Below the pieces are notes generated by a model. That model saw only the letters and a program-made list of their open reading frames with translations, made no database searches and was not told where the DNA came from. From positions 27,416,485 through 27,480,484 of the forward strand of contig JABFTP020000083.1 in the NCBI GenBank assembly GCA_013387265.2: a stretch of DNA of 64,000 nucleotides, in the 5' to 3' direction. This DNA comes from Cryptolaemus montrouzieri. Its lineage: Eukaryota; Arthropoda; Insecta; Coleoptera; Coccinellidae. Shown piece by piece: positions 61,961 to 64,000 of this stretch (the first letter of the stretch is position 1; every line of letters begins with the position of its first letter). The translations under genes were made by a program, and so were the position numbers.

Positions 61961-64000
61961 GTTTCGGTCTCATTTGACCTCGTGAGTATTGCAAGTAAAT
62001 TCACAACAAGAGACCAGACTGCCGCCTACTCAATTCAATTCGTTGGAGTGCAACAAAACATGTAAATGTTATTGCACTCTCCAAAGAAATGACTTTGAGG
62101 CCACTCACCACCGAGAAACCATGAAACCATAGGGCAGATAAAAAAACCTCAAGAAGTCACACTAGGTAAGTAGTCGAACTGGTCGTTCTATTTACGAGAT
62201 ATGAAACGCTGAAAAAATATTTGTATTCTTCTTGGAATTTTCAACTTGCTTCGTGGAAAATAGGCTTTCCGAATTAAGTAGACAGGCCTTTCATGTCTTT
62301 CTCATCGTGAAAACCTAACTCAACTAATAAGTATTAAAAGGGAAATCAGCCAGATTACCAGAAGTGCTTTGTCTTAAAGGTCCAAGGGTCCACGCCTCAT
62401 TTGACAAACATCCAAATCCAAGCACAAAGTATTAGTTTATATAGTTTAGATGATAAAAATGCATTCATTTGTTAATAAGGCGAAAAATTGAAGTAAGTCT
62501 CAGGGAATAGTATTTTTACTCTCTCACTAGACTGAGCCAGATTCGGTGTTGCCGCATCTATAGGCGTTAGAACTGGTTCCTGGATTGTTGTATTACAGTT
62601 AGGTGGCGAGCTATGTTACATAGACTGAGGATACGTTCTTTAGAAACCGAATCTCGGTGTAGTTGCCTTGAAGTTTCAGTTTCTTCCGTTTCCTTACTAA
62701 CGTAATTATTGCGCGTGAACCCAAAATTAAAGGGTTTGAATCTAACCTCGCAGCTCCAATGAGTACAACGAAGACGATGACCGAGTTGTCCATCAATTTA
62801 ATGGTATTCTGATTCATCGATCGAAAATATAGATCCGAATGGATCTGCTGGATTACTGAAACAGTAAATGTCACATGATTAACTGAAATTTGAGAGGTAA
62901 ATACGAAAAATTCGGTATCGAATGGACAGTATTATTATTGGGACAAGTGAGGATATTTAACGGCCACTAATTTTTTCGAATTAATATATCACTACCCATA
63001 TTTGGGAAATCAAAACTTTTATATGTATTGCAGGATCTTTAGGAGAGCAATGAATAAAAACGCAATTCAGAGGTTTTCGCTATCTGAACCCTCTTTTGCA
63101 AAAATGAAAGCGTTACTAATTTAAATAACACCTAAACTTATAAGAGTGATTATACCCATAATGAAATATGAAGCTCAACGATGTCTTTCAATGACAAAGA
63201 CAATGAATGTTCTTTATAAAGGAGGAGCAACTGATTTCTTTATAGATGCAATAATTTTTTGACTAAGATCAGTGAATACATTCTAAGTACCGTTCACTCC
63301 AAGTATTGCATGCGTTAATTAATGAGAACTATTTGCTCAATTTTTAAATCAAACCGAAAAACATGGATTCGTATTATTTATTCTTGAAACTGGATGAAAC
63401 TCATTTCTAGCCACGGCGCATTCGCCATTTCATCAATAATTCTCATTACTGACATTAGGACGAAGTTCCACAGCAAATTGGTCTGACGAACTTATTTAGT
63501 TTTCAACTTTGAACTAATGTAACCTTAATACAATTCTGCTCTAAATCTACATTCTCTCCAAGCGCTTGTTTGACTTGATACTCCTTGAGTTTAACTTCAA
63601 GGTATTCACTTGACAAAGGAATAAGTAAAACACTTTAAAATTAATTAATTCAAAATATCCACTACATTCAAAACTTCGCACTTTGACTTAATTACGGAAT
63701 AAAACGATCCAATTAGACAGCAATCACGGTATATGATAATTGAATGATACTTGAATCACTAATTTAAATATTTGAATTCAAATCAATTACTCGATTTCTG
63801 TTGGTGTCTGTTTTCCAATTAATTGCTTTATCTATGGTCCAAATTAAAATCTACGTACTCATAAATTCGAATGAAATGTTTGTTGGTAAGCGGATCACTT
63901 GAGAACGGCTGATCGAATTTCTCTGATTTTTTCCGAACTGTTTGTAGTAGTTTATAGGTTTCCATCGATAAATAGAAAATACTGAACGTTAAATTGGGGC
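61961..64000. other. No gene recognised
   Basis: AT-rich. Holds a GGCGCATTCGCCAT block at 63415-63428 (family 3 start) and an imperfect hairpin at 62042-62084 (TTGGAGTGCAA versus its complement with a two-base indel). No coding similarity. Confidence 0.5.

Overview
This window reads as intergenic, transposon-packed nuclear DNA from an animal, most probably an insect. It is strongly AT-rich and I recognise no host gene, rRNA gene or intact tRNA gene. Every protein similarity I can read belongs to a mobile element: RTE, CR1/Jockey and R4/Dong-type LINEs, Penelope-like elements (PLEs), Ty1/copia, pogo/Tigger, Tc1-mariner, piggyBac, hAT and Helitron. This mixture is typical of insects. A beetle is my guess, made only from the look of the families and not from any host gene.

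Layout. 1-6.1 kb holds a possible PLE terminal fragment, three kinds of tandem repeat (60-bp, about 60-bp degenerate and 80-bp) and a dispersed repeat in two copies. 6.15-13.74 kb is one pogo/Tigger transposon with TA flanks and terminal inverted repeats. It has been split twice by RTE retrotransposons, each with its own target-site duplication (8 bp and 11 bp). 13.8-20.1 kb is a cluster of PLE remnants on both strands, one carrying a mariner. 20.6-22.7 kb is a Tc1-mariner element with about 350-bp inverted ends. 23.2-27.9 kb has a PLE fragment, diverged repeats, two (TA)n tracts and an RTE-like LINE. 29.6-31.3 kb is a dead piggyBac.

31.8-39.2 kb is a single CR1/Jockey LINE on the + strand, cut by a nearly palindromic Tc1-mariner (TA flanks) and by a minus-strand RTE-like LINE that ends in (TA)n and has an 11-bp target-site duplication. 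40.5-42.7 kb is a second CR1-like LINE (ORF1 and endonuclease). 43.9-46.3 kb is a Jockey-group LINE. 46.5-48.4 kb is a third long-TIR Tc1-mariner. Then come hAT (48.7-49.5), Helitron (50.0-50.5), an R4/Dong-like LINE with a restriction-like endonuclease (51.6-53.4), a (TA)n/inverted-repeat complex (53.8-54.2), a PLE (54.2-56.4), copia (57.5-58.7), a mariner split by a PLE with inverted ends (58.7-60.4) and a CR1 3' end (60.9-61.5).

Nothing here forms an operon or working pathway. All coding regions carry stops, frameshifts or deletions, so the story is one of layered insertion and decay. The observations most worth following are: degenerate hammerhead-ribozyme-like motifs at PLE ends, including an oppositely oriented pair; three Tc1-mariner elements with DD41D-like spacing and long TIRs, one a near-palindrome; the link between long (TA)n tracts and retroelement ends; and a 60-bp tandem repeat whose short dyad is kept by compensatory changes.
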